Assembly (NCBI GenBank): GCA_024195265.1
Contig: JAJLRJ010000002.1
Span: forward strand, 19,604,307 to 19,668,306
DNA: 64,000 nucleotides
Direction of reading: 5' to 3'
Origin: Dendrophyllia cribrosa
Lineage: Eukaryota; Cnidaria; Anthozoa; Scleractinia; Dendrophylliidae
Numbering within the stretch: position 1 is the stretch's first letter; every line of letters begins with the position of its first letter. The notes below the pieces were generated by a model. The model was given only the letters and a program-made list of their open reading frames with translations. It was not told the origin of the DNA and searched no databases. The position numbers and the translations under genes are program-made. Below are positions 1 through 12,384 of the stretch, piece after piece.

Positions 1-537
1 TAAAGCCTACAAAAAGAAGATTGAATTTAAAGCCTACAAAAAGAAGATTGAATTTAAAGATGCCATGTTATACTTCTTTCAGCGTACTTATGGTTAGATA
101 TACAAGATGCATTACAAAATGTATGAATCATCATGTCGTGGCACAGTCACAGAAAATTCTAAATTAAAAGTAGGAAATATTAAAGGCCCACCTTCACCCA
201 AAAGACGTCGCCGTCGTTTGTTTTGAAATGCTACATTGTTCATACGCGTGATCTAATTGGTTGCACGCATTCAAGCGTGAATTTCGTGTTACACAAAATT
301 CAGCACAGAAAGTGATCACGGCGCGCATAGCATTTTGGGTGAAGGTGGGCCTTTAAAATACTATGGACCAAATTTTTAAATGAGGTGTTAATCAAACCCA
401 GCGTCTGACTATTGTTTCCAGCATATTTGAACAAAAAATTTCCGTCTTGGCTAACATTTAGATCTCGTTTAAAATATCGACCATGTGTACTTAGGGATAA
501 TATTGAGGTAATAATTTCTCTTTTTTATGTCCATCAG
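1..537. other. Presumed intron upstream of the NLR exon
   Basis: AT-rich sequence. It starts with two tandem copies of a unit of about 29 bp (AAAGCCTACAAAAAGAAGAT and following) at 2-57. A TTAA-flanked foldback element fills 180-356. The last 40 bases are pyrimidine-rich and end in CATCAG, a plausible 3' splice site. No coding exon was recognised. Confidence 0.55.
180..356. mobile_element. TTAA-flanked MITE
   Basis: Terminal inverted repeats AAAGGCCCACCTTCACCC (182-199) and GGGTGAAGGTGGGCCTTT (337-354) with TTAA at both outer ends (180-183, 353-356). TTAA target duplication is typical of piggyBac/Kolobok-type DNA transposons; no transposase is encoded, so it is non-autonomous. Confidence 0.75.
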
Positions 538-3338
538 AGCCTTCTGCTGTGGAAACTTTCGACGCGAAAACGTGTCGAACTAAACTTGCAGAGCATTACC
601 AAAGAACAGCTACTGTGCCCACTTCTGTGTGGGCCAAAGCATCTGGCGTTGATATTCATGAAATCTACACTCGACTGTCCTGGGTAAAACAGGAACAAAC
701 CCCAGCTGGGTCATCACAGTCTGAGCTGACGCCTTACAGTGATCTTTTCACTGCAAACAAGAACGGTGTTGTGCGTAGGAGAATACTCGTCCAAGGGCAG
801 ACAGGAATTGGAAAGAGCACGTTTGTAAAGAAGCTGGCTGTGGACTGGGCTGAACTTGATGATGAGAAGACTGGTGACGAACAAACAGCTGCCCTGAAGA
901 AGTTCGAACTTGTCGTTGTTGTTAATCTTAAAGAAGTATCCAAATATGAAAGCCTCAGTGATGTCATAAGCCGGTCTAGAATTTTTGCTGAGGAGGATAA
1001 ATCCCTGACAGAAGGCCTCCTAACTTATATCACAAACAACCAAGAGAAAGTTCTGATGGTGTTTGATGGATACGACGAATATCGCAGCGGACGCAACTCT
1101 GACATCTATGAGATATTCAAAGGAGAGAGACTCGGAAACTGTTGTGTCTTGATAACAACTCGAAATTCCAAAGCTGACGAGCTACTAGAGTTTAAAGACC
1201 TGCATGCTGAGATCACCGGGTTCAGCTTGCAGGACGTGAATGTCTTTACGGAGAAAATTCTTGGTAGCTGGGAACAAGCAGAAAATCTGCTCGACCATCT
1301 TGCAGAGAAAAACCTGGAAGGCCTAGCGAAAGTTCCGTTACTTCTCCTCTATTTCTGTACTCTATGGAAAAATGGCCAGTTAAAGAGCTTTCCTAAAACT
1401 AAAACTAAATTGTACATGGCGATCGTTCAGTACGTTTTAGATCACACCCAAGGGAAGCATTCTCCACGTCGCTCTGGCAAAGTACACGATTTCAAAGAGA
1501 TCCTTGTAGAAATTGGAAAGGTGGCTTTAGAGGGCCTTCTGAAGAACGATCATGTGTTTGAATACGAAGAGCTGTCCGCTGCCATCCGATGTCAAGAAAG
1601 CTTCATCATCGGCTTACTTCAAGTAACCGAGTACACAGATAGCTTACGACCGGCGGGGATGGTTTGCTTTATTCACAAGAGTATTCAAGAATTTGTAGCA
1701 GCGTGGTACATCACCCACGTTTGTATCCCTGAAGGAAACCTTGGTCCAGTTGAAAAGCACGCTCGCAGCTTAGAGGATTGCCAGGCCTTGGAGAATGTTT
1801 TCCAGTTCGTTTGCGGTTTAACAGACGAAGGTGCCGTGAAGGTGTTCAAGCATTTGGATTCCGTAAGAATATCGGACACTTCACTGAATTTATGCACAGT
1901 ACCTGATGTAGACGTTCCGCTGTGTGACATAACTGAGAGACATTGGAAGTTCAATGACTTTGTTTTAGATTCCTTTCAAGAAGTTCAATCAAAAGCGGAG
2001 CTTTCCAAAAATTGTTTTGATTGCGTTGGTGGAATCATCCTTGTTAGAAAAACACTTTTTGAACTACATGTACCGTTTGTGAATGATTTAAAGTCATGGT
2101 CTATTTATTTTCTGAGAAAAGAATTTTGGGGTCGAATGTCGCTTTTCCTTGACAGTCACATTACCAAGCCAGCGTCTTGTAACCTTTATAAGTGGCTTGT
2201 ATCGTGTAATAATGGAAGTTCTGAACTTCACGAACTTCGCTCATTTTTAGAAAGGTGGCAAAGTGTTGTATGTAAATCATGCGCATTCGATTCCTGCATT
2301 TGTTTACGTAATGATCAGATGTACATTTACATCACAGATTTGTGGCTGTCCTGTTCTGCTCATGCCACTCTACTCACTGAAGCTTCTAAGAGTGCTGTTC
2401 CTTCTGACTCTGCAAATTTGTGTTCAGAACTGTTTAATCTGAAATTTTTAGGATCTCTAGCATGTAAGGATTCTGTTGGTGAATCGTTCCCGAAAGCGTT
2501 GGGTACAATGTTTAGAAATTGTAAACATTTGAGGAACATCCGACTTAACACTGCCGGCAACTTATTGTGTGATATCTTGAAACAATTACCAAACCCTGAC
2601 AAGTACTCTTTGTGTATAGGATTTCCCCAGGTAATGGGTGTTAGGAGTTTTTTTACGTCGTTTCATTGTAACCTGAAATCAGAGGAAGCAGTGGAACTGG
2701 CTGGTTTGCTACCGAGATTTGACAACATTATCGTTCTTGACCTTAACTCAAAGGATTGCAGTGCTGCGGCAATGACCACCCTGGTTTCTAGTATCACACA
2801 CAAGAATCTCCAGGAACTGCAACTGATAGAAATCAGAATGACGCCAGAAGTAGTTGCGGCGCTTGGTCAGTCGCTGCCTAAGTTGTCATCCTTACAAAAA
2901 CTTGAATTAACTGGTACTAAAGGTGGAATCAATTTGCAAGCTGCTGATATGGAGACGCTTTTTGGTGGATTTAACGAACCATCTCCTTTAATGGAGCTTC
3001 GTTTGACGCATTTCAACATGAGGGGTAGTCGTGCTTCACTCGCCAAACGCCTGTGCTTCTTCCCCAACTTGGAAGTGTTAAGTCTTAATGGTTTAAATCT
3101 TGATGGAAGTGACCTGTGTGGTCTGCTGGAGAGCTTTTCATTCATTCCTAATCTGTCAGTACTCAGCCTGGGGCACAATCCACTGGGTCATGCAGTAACA
3201 TCTATTGTGCCACATTTGACCAAACTACCAAAGGGTTGTATTGTTCATCTTGTTGGATCAGGTTGTTCAGAAGAAGACCGGATTCATGTTGAAAAGGCCG
3301 TCAAACAATTGCGCCACGGGCTTCATTTGTGGGTGTGA
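538..3338 (+). CDS. NLR-like NACHT/LRR protein, terminal coding exon
   Basis: Open frame of about 930 residues resembling animal NOD-like receptors, cytosolic sensors that oligomerise through an ATP-binding NACHT module. Counting from the GTG at 549: Walker A GQTGIGKST at residues 83-91, Walker B VLMVFDGYDEY near 168-178, a sensor-like LITTRN near 201-206, the winged-helix-type FIHKSIQEFVAAWYI, then degenerate leucine-rich repeats over roughly the last 230 residues. There is no ATG before the Walker A; the frame opens straight after a pyrimidine-rich tract and an AG at 536-537. I therefore take 538 as an exon start entered in phase 1, with the N-terminal effector or death-fold exon outside the window. 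Stop TGA at 3336-3338. No frame break is visible. Family call confident; the partner domain and ligand cannot be told. Confidence 0.88.
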
Positions 3339-3656
3339 TTAACTTCATCCGCAAAATGAAGGAACACCAAGAGAGGCAATAATTAATATTCTTCCTCTTT
3401 TCACGTGATTTGAACTCCCCGCTCTCAGTCATAAACTTACCGATTCAAGACAAATTCGATTTTTTTTATATCAGTAACTGAATTTTACACGCGATATCGG
3501 CAGCAGTGAACTTAATGTAATATTCATGAATTAAAATGTAAAAAAGCTTTTAGAATTTTACCTTGAACACCATATGATAGAGCGACTTGCGCATGACCCT
3601 GAAATGATTACGCGTGAACACAATCAAAACAAGAACAAACGAACTTGAAAAAAAGC

Positions 3657-3959
3657 AATACAGCTGTTTTTGCAAAAATATTGAACCCCCCAAAATATAT
3701 CATTATATCCATATCCGGTACAATGCTCGCTAAAATAGCTCTCCTTGTGCTTGACCTTCACGCATTCTCTTTTGTTATTCAAACTTGCAACCATAACTAT
3801 AACTATAACTTGCAACCATATTATAACAAAAGAACTCTTCGTTTCAGCCAATAGGCCTCAGCTTGTACATTGATATTAACGACGTAACACTCAATACCGG
3901 ATATATGTATGTAATATTATAAATATGGGGGATTCAAAATTTTTGCAAACAGCTGTATT
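3657..3959. mobile_element. Foldback MITE with about 65-bp inverted arms
   Basis: The left arm starts AATACAGCTGTTTTTGCAAA and runs to CCGGTA near 3720. The right arm starts TACCGG near 3896 and ends TTTGCAAACAGCTGTATT. The arms match imperfectly over about 65 bp. The interior has a short direct repeat (TAACTATAACTTGCAACC). No coding capacity. Confidence 0.7.
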
Positions 3960-4647
3960 TGATTGGTGTAGCGAAAGAAGGCAAACATGCGCGACTTTTG
4001 GTTGGCTTAGTTAACACGCAAAGCAAAGCGAACGGATTGCGAGCTAATAGTAGCTATTCTCTTTGACGTCACTCGCTTTTCAGCGTTCTGATAGGTCAAT
4101 CGAACAAGCGTCTTACCATATTAGGGATATCTTTTTTAGCGGGAAAACAAGCTAAGCTTGTTTTGATCCTTTCAACTACTGACGGATGAAACAAATAGTG
4201 AACTCTCAGGAAGACCGTTTTTGAAGTTCATACGAAAATCGATGTATAGTTAAATTTCAAAATTTAAGCTGTAAGTAATACTTTCAATTGTTTTCCTTTA
4301 GTGTAGAATTTATTTTTAATTAATGAGATGCGCTGTAATTTTGGCAATTTTTTTTTGTTAAATTTATATGATATCCACAGGACTGTATAACTTTATTGAA
4401 GCTTAGGGATGGACCATTTATTTTTGCACAGCAAAAGTAGAGAAAAAAATTCATGCACAGCAAGCCAAAGAAAAAAAAGTATCGAACAATCCCGAAAAAA
4501 AATTCTTGCACAACCTCAAGACAGAAAAAAAATAAATTCATGCTCGGAAAAATCGCCCAACAACTCCCCGCCCCCCTCAAAAATAAAATGGTCAATTCCT
4601 TACAATAAATTAAATTAGTAAATAAATGTAGTTGAATCGTAATTCAA

Positions 4648-4770
4648 TTTAAAGACCCAGTATTGTCCATTGTGCTTCACGTGCCTCTGAACAATAGAAG
4701 CCACGCCCCTGTGCAAACCAAACAATAACAGAGGCGTGTGAAGCATAATGGACAATACTGGGCCATTAAC
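4648..4770. repeat. Short palindromic element
   Basis: Inverted arms CCCAGTATTGTCCATTGTGC (from about 4656) and GCATAATGGACAATACTGGG (ending about 4762), extending through CTTCAC(G/A)CGCCTCTG. Whole length about 120 bp, consistent with a small MITE. Confidence 0.65.
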
Positions 4771-6284
4771 TTTAAGTTTACTTTTTCTTTTTTCTCCTTC
4801 TTATTAACCATTATTTTGAGATTTTTGATTTTTCTTGATTGATGTTCATTTTCACTAAATCTGTTGTACTTCTACCAGTAAATGTCGTTGTGATTTTACG
4901 GCGATGCCATAGAAATTTTTATGCTGACATTACACGAGCTCTGCATTGGGGTGCCTGCGTAAAAAATAAACCTGTTAGAGGAAAGTCGATTTATTGGGGG
5001 TGAAGTATTGTAACTGACAGTAAACCCGTAGTGAAGCAGGGGAGAGTGATTTGTCGAATTATCGTCTCTTGTTTGGGTTTAATGTGTTAGCGAGAGGTCC
5101 AGTTACAAAACATTTTAATCGGGATAGCCTGCCAGTTGTCTGAGGGTGTGATTACATGAGACCGGCAGGAACAAAGACCGGTACGACTTCCCATCGGTAT
5201 CCATATTATAACCTATTTCTTTTTATTTGATTTTTGTTTCTTGATCAATGATTTGCTTGAGGTACACGCTAGTCTAAAATCGTACCAGTCCAATGTAATC
5301 GTTAATTACTTTCGTACTTAATGTAAACTACCGGTGTCCTGTAATCAGTGCCTAATTTGCCAGAGAAAAAAATCGTCGCCAATGAAGTGATCTGATACAC
5401 TTAACATCGAAATAATATCGGAGACAGTTAAGACACGTGTAGCTCAACTCTCAATTGCTTCAGCCGTTGTTTTTTTTTCAAACTGATCAACTATAAATCA
5501 TGTGACATACAAGTTGTTTGATTATACAATGCTTTAATTTGTTATAAATAAAGTAATAATATCATATTGCTACAAAACTGACTAACTTTTTGATATTGTA
5601 CCAACTCACTGGCTGAACCCAGTCTATACTATACGTCAGAAGCTTATCACGAGCTTCTGTATACGTTTATTAGTTTTTGACTGAGAACAGAAAAAAAACC
5701 CGAGTTTTCAATGTAAGCGTGTATGCACATGTATGCGTTTTCATTCAGTTTCGCTGATTGATAATCTTCAAAACTGCTTACTTGTGGTGACTCGTTCCGT
5801 TGCTGTTATCACACCGTTTTCAAAAACCTTGGTTTTTGGTCGTTTTCAGTCGCAACCAAACCGTCTAAAAATCTTTGTCGCAGGAGTTTTATTTTGCAGA
5901 TTGGCGATTTTTTGTGTTTTACGAGAACAATTTTTTGCGGTTCGAGTTGACTGAAATTTCTGCTGGGAACTAATTTTTGCGATTTCCTGTTCAAGCAGCA
6001 GAACATTAACAAGGAAGGAAACTTAATATTTTCAACTTTTATTACTTGTTAAGACACGGTACGCTCTACTTGGAGACACTGAATCAGTACTGAACCTAAA
6101 GGACTGACGTAACACCAAAATCAAACAAAAAGCCTGCCCTTGCTTTATGCCATGCTTACGGTACACTCTACTTAGAGACATTCCACTGAATTCTATTAAA
6201 TCCTCGTAGGTGATACAGTACTGGACCTAAAGGATTGACGCAACACCAAAATCAAACAAAAAGCCTGCCCTTGCCTTCTGCCAT

Positions 6285-6317
6285 GCTCATGCCATGCTCA
6301 TGCCATGCTCATGCCAT
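6285..6317 (+). repeat. Short tandem repeat CATGCCATGCT
   Basis: Direct repeats of CATGCCATGCT/CATGCTCATGC in the left block; the right block has only a single unit at the matching place (16,202). A small post-duplication expansion. Confidence 0.7.
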
Positions 6318-6438
6318 GGGGTATATGGAGGTCAGGAAATTGACGTTACTTTCTTTGGGAGGGGAGCTTTTTTCGGAAGTCTACGGTAATTTCGTTTGTG
6401 TTACACAGGGACGCATTTCAAAGTAAAGAGAAAGTAAC

Positions 6439-7316
6439 ATGGCAAAGGCAGTAGCTACACAGGCTGGTGCCGAAGCTCTTTCAAAGGCGCTTGAACTTGG
6501 GATGAAAAGTAAGCAACTTAACAACTGTTTTTGAAGACTACCTGAAAATGCGTTTTCCTTTTCAATACCCAGCTTGTACTTCGGACAATTTTGTGTACTT
6601 AGCAAAACACTTAGAGAAACTTCTATCATCTTCTTTTATTCTTTTGAATGGATTTCAGTTTGTGTTTAATTCAAGATTGATTACACCAAGGGAGGGCTTG
6701 TCCAAGAGGGACACCAAATCGAGGGAGGGCGCTTAGATGTAATCGCTACAGCTGACTCGTGCCCAGTCGTCTCTCTTGTCTCTCATGAGAGGCCTGCGCC
6801 GGTATTACTTCTTAAAGTACAAAGCCACAACATATCAAACATCGGATATATTATGTCTAATTTTATCACTTGTTTTTCTTGATTTCCGGTCTCCTACATG
6901 TTTTCTTCAGAAATGGACCACGAGTGTGAGCCCTGAAAAGGGAAAAGATAAAGAACTTACGATATTAAAGTGAAGGAACAAGGAAGCTCACTGATTAGTG
7001 ACTCCTGTAGTTGTACATTGTAACTCCAAGGGCTAAGTAGCACCTGAGGGCTACGGTGACTTGACTGAAATGGGCCCCCTGTGGGGCTCAAAAACGGGAA
7101 AAGATAAAGATCTTAGAATATTAAAGTGAAGTAGCAAGAAAATGATCAACTCAAAGGCGATTCACATTTATAACCTTGATTACATTCCATGTTGAATTTT
7201 TTCTTTACAAGCAATTGACAGTTATGACTATTTTTTCCCCAGGGTTTGTCAATGGCAGCTGGTATTTTTCCTTTACCCAGGTAGGATTGCAGGCCAAAGG
7301 ACAGCCTCTTGATTAG
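6439..7316 (+). pseudogene. Left copy of the small duplicated gene, middle exon missing
   Basis: Paralogue of the 16,949-19,793 gene. Exon 1 (6439-6508) starts MAKAVATQAGAEALSKALEL and ends in phase 1 at AAAA|GTAAGC. The terminal exon (7243-7316) follows a TTTTTTCCCCAG acceptor, starts FVNGSWYFSFTQVGLQ and ends GQPLD-stop. No counterpart of the right copy's exon 2 was found between them: the sequence jumps from the equivalent of about 17,409 to that of about 19,548. Because the missing exon is symmetrical (phase 1-1), direct splicing would still be in frame and give about 47 residues. Coding differences from the right copy are few, but most change an amino acid. Whether it is a functional short gene or a decayed copy cannot be told. 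Confidence 0.55.
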
Positions 7317-7939
7317 GGAAACGGGGCCAAATTTGAGATAACATTAGTTTAGTAGTTTTGACTTCTCATTTATGAATCTCAGTAGTGTCGTATCGCTGTT
7401 GTTACAGTAAAACAATTTTTGCATTTCATCTCGTTTTTCGCTATTGCAATAAACGTATATTCAGAGTCAGTGTTCTTGTTTTGACTCGATAAGCTCAACC
7501 CTTCATATACTGCAAATTTCCGTGTAATAATGTTCCTTTTTTCCCCCTTACTATTGTCAGCTTTGTTCTCGAACCACCGCGTTACTTATGCTTAGAAGCA
7601 CACGCACAATTCGATCTCGTCCGGGGGGGGGAAGACGTTAAGGGTGATCCCATATGAACACGCAGCCATATGAACAGTTTCCACAGATATTCTGGTCTAT
7701 GTGGTCAGCTTCGAGGTGTGCAATTGTCATCCTCGTCCCCTGGCCCTCTTGACCGCCGAAGCGAGTCCACTATTTAACTGACAGTCTGACAGCTCCCTGC
7801 TGAAGAGTTGCGGCGCTGTTTAATTCGTGAATACACAAACCATTGAACGAGTTATAACAATGGAACAAAATTGGCTGTAAATATTGAGCCCGCGATATGT
7901 AATGATCAACTGCCTTACTCATGTGGACGGCGTTAGAGG

Positions 7940-8520
7940 GAGGGGAGGGTGGGCAGGTGGACGCAGGGGGGTGAGGAGGGTCCGAACGTTTTGTATTCAC
8001 GAGTTGGCTCACAGGAACCTTTGATTTCGTACCTAACATGGAGGAGGGTGGGCAGGTGGACGCGTGGGCAGGTGGACGCAGGGGATGGGGGAGGGTCCGA
8101 ACGTTTTGTATTCACGAGTTGGCTCATAGGAATCTTTGATTTTGTACCTAACAAGGAGGATGGTGCGCAGGTGGACGCAGGGGGTGGGGGAGGGTCCGAA
8201 CGTTTTGTATTCACGAGTTGGCTCATGGGAGCCTTTGATTTTGTACCTAACAAGGAGGAGGGTGGACAGGTGGACGCAGGGGGTGGGGGAGGGTCCGAAC
8301 GTTTTCTATTCACGAGTTGACTCATAGGAGCCTTTGATTTTGTACCTAACAAGGAGGAGGACGGACAGGTGGACGCAGGGGGTGGGGGAGAGTCCAAACG
8401 TTTCGTATTCACGCGTTGGCTCATAGGAGCCTTTGATTTTGTACCTAACAAGGTGGACGCAGGGGGTGGGGGAGAGTCCAAACGTTTCGTATTCACGAGT
8501 TGGATCATAGGAGCCTTTGA
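7940..8520 (+). repeat. Minisatellite, about 90-100 bp unit, about 6 copies
   Basis: Successive units contain GCAGGTGGACGCAGGGGGTG, a G-rich run, TCCGAACGTTTTGTATTCAC and GAGTTGGCTCATAGGAGCCT. The right block (20,420-20,510) holds only about one unit, so the array grew after the duplication. Long open frames across it on both strands come from the repeat, not from a gene. Confidence 0.85.
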
Positions 8521-9540
8521 TTTCTTGTGGGAGTCTTAGAACACAAATTCTGAAATTGGGACCAAAAGTTCCCAAAGATGCAGAGCTCTAAAAGAACGCA
8601 CTACCACTAAATTTTCATCGTATAGTGACATATATAAAATGTTCCTGGGCCTCATTATTTCGCCGCGATCAATTCAATTCGTTTCGGTTCGTTACCGAAA
8701 TGTATGACCGCAAGGGTCTGGAAAAAAAAACCGAACTAGGCAAGTTGTTTTCGTGGCTTTGAGCCTTGAAGCCCTGCATTTTCGGTCGGCAGGCACTCTG
8801 GAGACCTAAAACAATTTGAAAGAAACTATCTGGTAAATGGCTAGAAAATAAAAGAAAAAGTTTCAGTCAAATTCACGATTTTTAATTGAAAGATGTATAA
8901 CAATCATTAATGGTACATTTAACTTGGAAAGGGACACCCACATAAAATTGCCAGGGGTGATCGCCGTAATAGGTGCACCGCACCAGAAACCTTCGTTGCG
9001 TGTGTAGCCCACATTAATTCCTTCCTAAAAGGTACAGACTTTCTCTGAAAAGTTGTTCCTGCCAGCATATTTTTCTCGCTGGCTTAATACCCTCAAAGTA
9101 AACAATAACTCGGACAGTAGGCATTTGTGATTACATGTAAACACCCTTAGTTGTATCAAACCATGGGTTTTAACCCGTAAGGGGTCTACAATCTCCCCGT
9201 CATTTTTATATGGGAGATCCCCGGGTGTTATTTGACCCCAAATTCTCGCAACTTTAGTTGGAAAGCAAATGTATCAGTTCATTTTCTGTTTCTGTTTGGA
9301 AATTATGTACTATTTTCTGAGGTATTCCTTTTATCCCGGTTAAAACGAAGCCGGGGTCAACATATCACGTACCATTTGGCAATTTCTCCCCGTTTTATGC
9401 TGTGTTCACACTAGGGCGAAACATGTTTAGTTTGATCATGAATGAAACATGTTTCACTATGAAAAGTGTTCACATCAGGCGGCGCATTGCGCGAATCATG
9501 ATCAAAACATGTTTACCTTGAGCATGATTGAAACTATCTC

Positions 9541-9732
9541 ACTATTCTCACTGGTGCCATCACGCACAAACACTCCCAAATCCGCTAGAATTCTATTGTT
9601 TCTACACCCGTGCATCCGTGAGCCAGTAGGGGGTGGTGTTATGCATATATTAGGTGGTTTTGCATAAATAGGCCGTCGTTATCCGGTTTATTCCTCTCTT
9701 CGTTTTAACGGCCGCCAGACGTCCGCTTGGCG
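9541..9732 (+). repeat. Split direct repeat A1
   Basis: Starts ACTATTCTCACTGGTGCCAT, ends CCAGACGTCCGCTTGGCG. It contains GCATAAATAGG, a TATA-like promoter candidate, followed by a pyrimidine-rich stretch. Identical to A2. Confidence 0.85.
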
Positions 9733-9780
9733 TTTATTTCTCTTTCTAGTCATCGCTGCGCCTTCGTATTTCTAATCTCT

Positions 9781-9924
9781 ATGCCGGAGCAAGTTACTCA
9801 GAACCCTGTTGCGGGCGCTGTTGCTGCAACCTCTGCAGTTCAAGTTAATCCTTTACAGGCGGCTTCAGCGGCCGAACAACCAGCACTACCGGTTCCCGGC
9901 TCTTCCTGCTCCTGTTGTTCGTAA
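9781..9924 (+). CDS. Short gag-like reading frame at the start of the retroelement
   Basis: Starts MPEQVTQNPVAGAVAATSAV and continues rich in Ala, Pro, Gln and Ser for 47 residues before a stop. It sits just after repeat A1, where a first retroelement ORF is expected. The composition fits a gag N-terminus but no domain is recognisable. It may be a remnant of the autonomous parent, truncated by the palindromic insertion that follows. Confidence 0.35.
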   Translation: MPEQVTQNPVAGAVAATSAVQVNPLQAASAAEQPALPVPGSSCSCCS

Positions 9925-9952
9925 TGTTGCTCCGGACGCTGCTCCCACCGAT

Positions 9953-10107
9953 GCTATAGGTGGTTTTCATGTTACGTCATCGCCGCCATGCTGGTGGACA
10001 TAAACAATAGTTCTCTCATTAGCTCCTTTTGTTCGTCCACCAGCATTTGTTCGTTTCACTATTGTTATCTATGTCTCTAGAGATTGGTTGCAAACCACCT
10101 ATACCAG
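9953..10107. repeat. Palindromic insertion inside the retroelement
   Basis: Inverted ends CTATAGGTGGTTTTCA and TTGCAAACCACCTATA, with inner matching stretches (GGTGGAC / GTCCACC; CTATTG / CAATAG). Probably a MITE, related by its ends to the one nested at 62,124-62,284. Confidence 0.5.
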
Positions 10108-10329
10108 TTGTGGCTCCAGAGGTTGGTTTTTTCTCTAGTTGTTTGTATTTCCCCGGCGTGGTTCGGTTTCCCCTTCCCGCTTTTGTGTCCTTTGGTGCGG
10201 GGTTTAAATTTGTTAGTTTATTTTACAATTCATGGTTCTCTTAGTCGCCACGTGCGCGGTATGTTTTCCGCTCCGCGTCTATGTTAGTTGGTTTTGGCTT
10301 TCTCATTCGGCGTTATCATTTTTCCGTCC

Positions 10330-11815
10330 GTGTGATTACAAAACTTTTTGTCATCGGTCTGTGTCGCGATTTTTCGGTCTGTGTGACCACAAAACCTTCA
10401 ATTTTCAGTCTGTGTGATTATTTTTCAGTCTGTGTGACTATTATTCACTCTGTGTGACTACAAACTTTCAATTTTCAGTCTGTGTGACTATTTTTAGTTT
10501 CCCGTCTGTGTTACAAGTCTGTGTGGTAAACTTAGTTTTCCGTCTGTGTGACAAGTTTGGGTTTCGCGTCTGTGTGACAAATTTAGTTTTCGCGTCCATG
10601 TATCAACTTAAGTTTTCCGTCTGTGTGACAAGTCTGTGTGACATATTTTATTTTCGCGTCTGTGTGACAAATTTAGTTCTTCGTCTGTGTGACAAGGCTG
10701 TGTGACCAATTTAGTTTTCGCGTCTTTGTGACAAATTTAGCCTTCGCGTCTGTGTGGCAACTTTAGTTTTCCGTCTGTGTGGCGAGTCTGTGTGACAAAT
10801 TTAGTTTTCGCGTCTGTGTGACAGATTTAGCTTTCCGTCGGTGTTACAAGTCTGTGTGGCAAACTTAGTTTTCGCGTCTGTGTGACAAATTTAGTTTTCC
10901 GTCTGTGACAAGTTTGGGTTTCGCGTCTGTGTGACAAATTTAGTTGTCGCGTCCGTGTCAACTTAAGTTTTCCGTCTGTGTGACAAGTCTGTGTGACATA
11001 TTTTATTTTCGCGTCTGTGTGACCAATTTAGTTCTTCGTCTGTGTGACAAGTCTGTGTGACCAATTTAGTTTCCGCGTCTGTGTGACAATCTGTGTGACA
11101 ACTTTAGTTTTCCGTCTGTGTGACAAGTCTGTGTGACAAATTTAGTTTTCGCGTCTGTGTGACAGATTTAGTTTCCGTCTGTGTTACAAGTCTGTGTGGC
11201 AAACTTAGTTTTCGCGTCTGTGTGACAAATTTAGTTTTCCGTCTGTGTGACAAGTTTGGGTTTCGCGTCTGCGTGATAAATTTAGTTTTCGCGTCTGTGT
11301 GTCAACTTAAGTTCTCCGTCTGTGTGACAAGTCTGTGTGACATATTTTATTTTCGCGTCTGTGTGACAAATTTAGTTCTTCGTCTGTGTGACCAATTTAG
11401 TTTTCGCGTCTGTGTGACAAATTTAACTTTCGCGTCTGTGTGACAACTTTAGTTTTCCGTCTGTGTGACAACTTTAGTTTTCCGTCTGTGTGACAACTTT
11501 AGTTTTCCGTCTGTGTGACAAATTTAGTTTTCGCGTCTGTGTGACAGATTTAGCTTTCCGTCTGTGTTACAAGTTTGGGTTTCCCGTCTGTGTGACAGCT
11601 TTAGTTTTCGCGTCTGTGTGACAACTTTAGTTTTCCATCTGTGTGACAAGTTTAGTTTTTGCGTCTGTGTGACAAATTTAGTTCCCGCGTCTGCGTGTCA
11701 ACTTTGGTTCCCCGTTCGTGTGACAAGTCTGTGTGACAAGTTTAGTTTTCCCGTCTGCGTTACAAATTTAGTTTTCTCCGTCCGTGTGTCAAATCTTTAG
11801 TTTCACGTTTTTGTA
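10330..11815 (+). repeat. 26-bp minisatellite inside the retroelement
   Basis: Dozens of units of GTCTGTGTGACAAATTTAGT plus TTTCGC, with a shorter variant GTCTGTGTGACAA inserted at intervals. It occupies the place where gag, RT and recombinase would be expected. The unit is free of stops in several frames, which creates spurious open frames. Confidence 0.9.
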
Positions 11816-12311
11816 TTAAAGCTACCGCTTAGTATGTCTTCGATGGGGTTATCTAATACCCTTAATTGCTCTGTCCCTGGACGGGGTATTTCGGGGCTGC
11901 TTCGCGGTTAGCTTTTCCCCTTTCCTTTTGTTTACTAGTCCTTCGTCGTTTTGCTCCTTTGGGCCTCTCCATTTTGCTCCATTGGGCCTCTCCATGTAAA
12001 AGGCCTCGCTGTGACTTCAATCCGGGCGCAGTTTTTATGCATACCATCCGGTGGTGTAATTGGAAAGGGGGAAAAGCACCGTGTAGCAAGCCCGGCCCCT
12101 TCGTCCCCTCCTAGAATGTGGCGTCCTCGCATAAGGCTTTTAATGAACTTAAGAATTTCAGGCCTGCCTTCCTGTAACTCATGCGGCTAAAAGTCAGGAG
12201 TAAGGTTAGGAATTTTGAGTTGTGGGGAGAGATACGTTTTTTTTTTCCCACGGTTTTGCCCATGGTTTATCATTCTGTTATTTATTGAGTTATCCGGAAG
12301 CGGCCGCCGTA
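11816..12311. other. Retroelement 3' interior, no gene seen
   Basis: Unique-looking sequence between the minisatellite and repeat B1. Short overlapping open frames on both strands show no recognisable domain; probably the 3' untranslated part of the retroelement. Confidence 0.4.
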
Positions 12312-12384
12312 GGGCTCGCTTCTTCCCATAACTCATTCTAGCTTGGGGTGTTTGGGAGTGGGGGCTCCAGTGGGAATATATTAC
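12312..12384 (+). repeat. Split direct repeat B1
   Basis: Starts GGGCTCGCTTCTTCCCATAA, ends CCAGTGGGAATATATTAC. Identical to B2; its last two bases overlap the start of A2. Confidence 0.82.

Larger units (their letters stand above)
3339..5930. other. Intergenic region with foldback elements
   Basis: Sequence 3' of the NLR stop. It presumably begins with that gene's 3' UTR, but no clear AATAAA follows closely. Two foldback elements (3657-3959 and about 4648-4770) are listed separately. The rest is AT-rich with no coding exon that I can support. Confidence 0.5.

Noticed and set aside
7933..8575. Long Pro/Ser/Thr-rich open frames on both strands
   Set aside because: Created by the 90-100-bp minisatellite; period-length identity in every frame and no conservation in the right block, where the unit is single.
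10454..11800. Open frames of 80-107 residues rich in Cys, Val and Phe
   Set aside because: They are translations of the 26-bp minisatellite, not a protein family.
10330..11815. CRISPR-like array
   Set aside because: Repeats abut without unique spacers; this is a eukaryotic minisatellite inside a retroelement.
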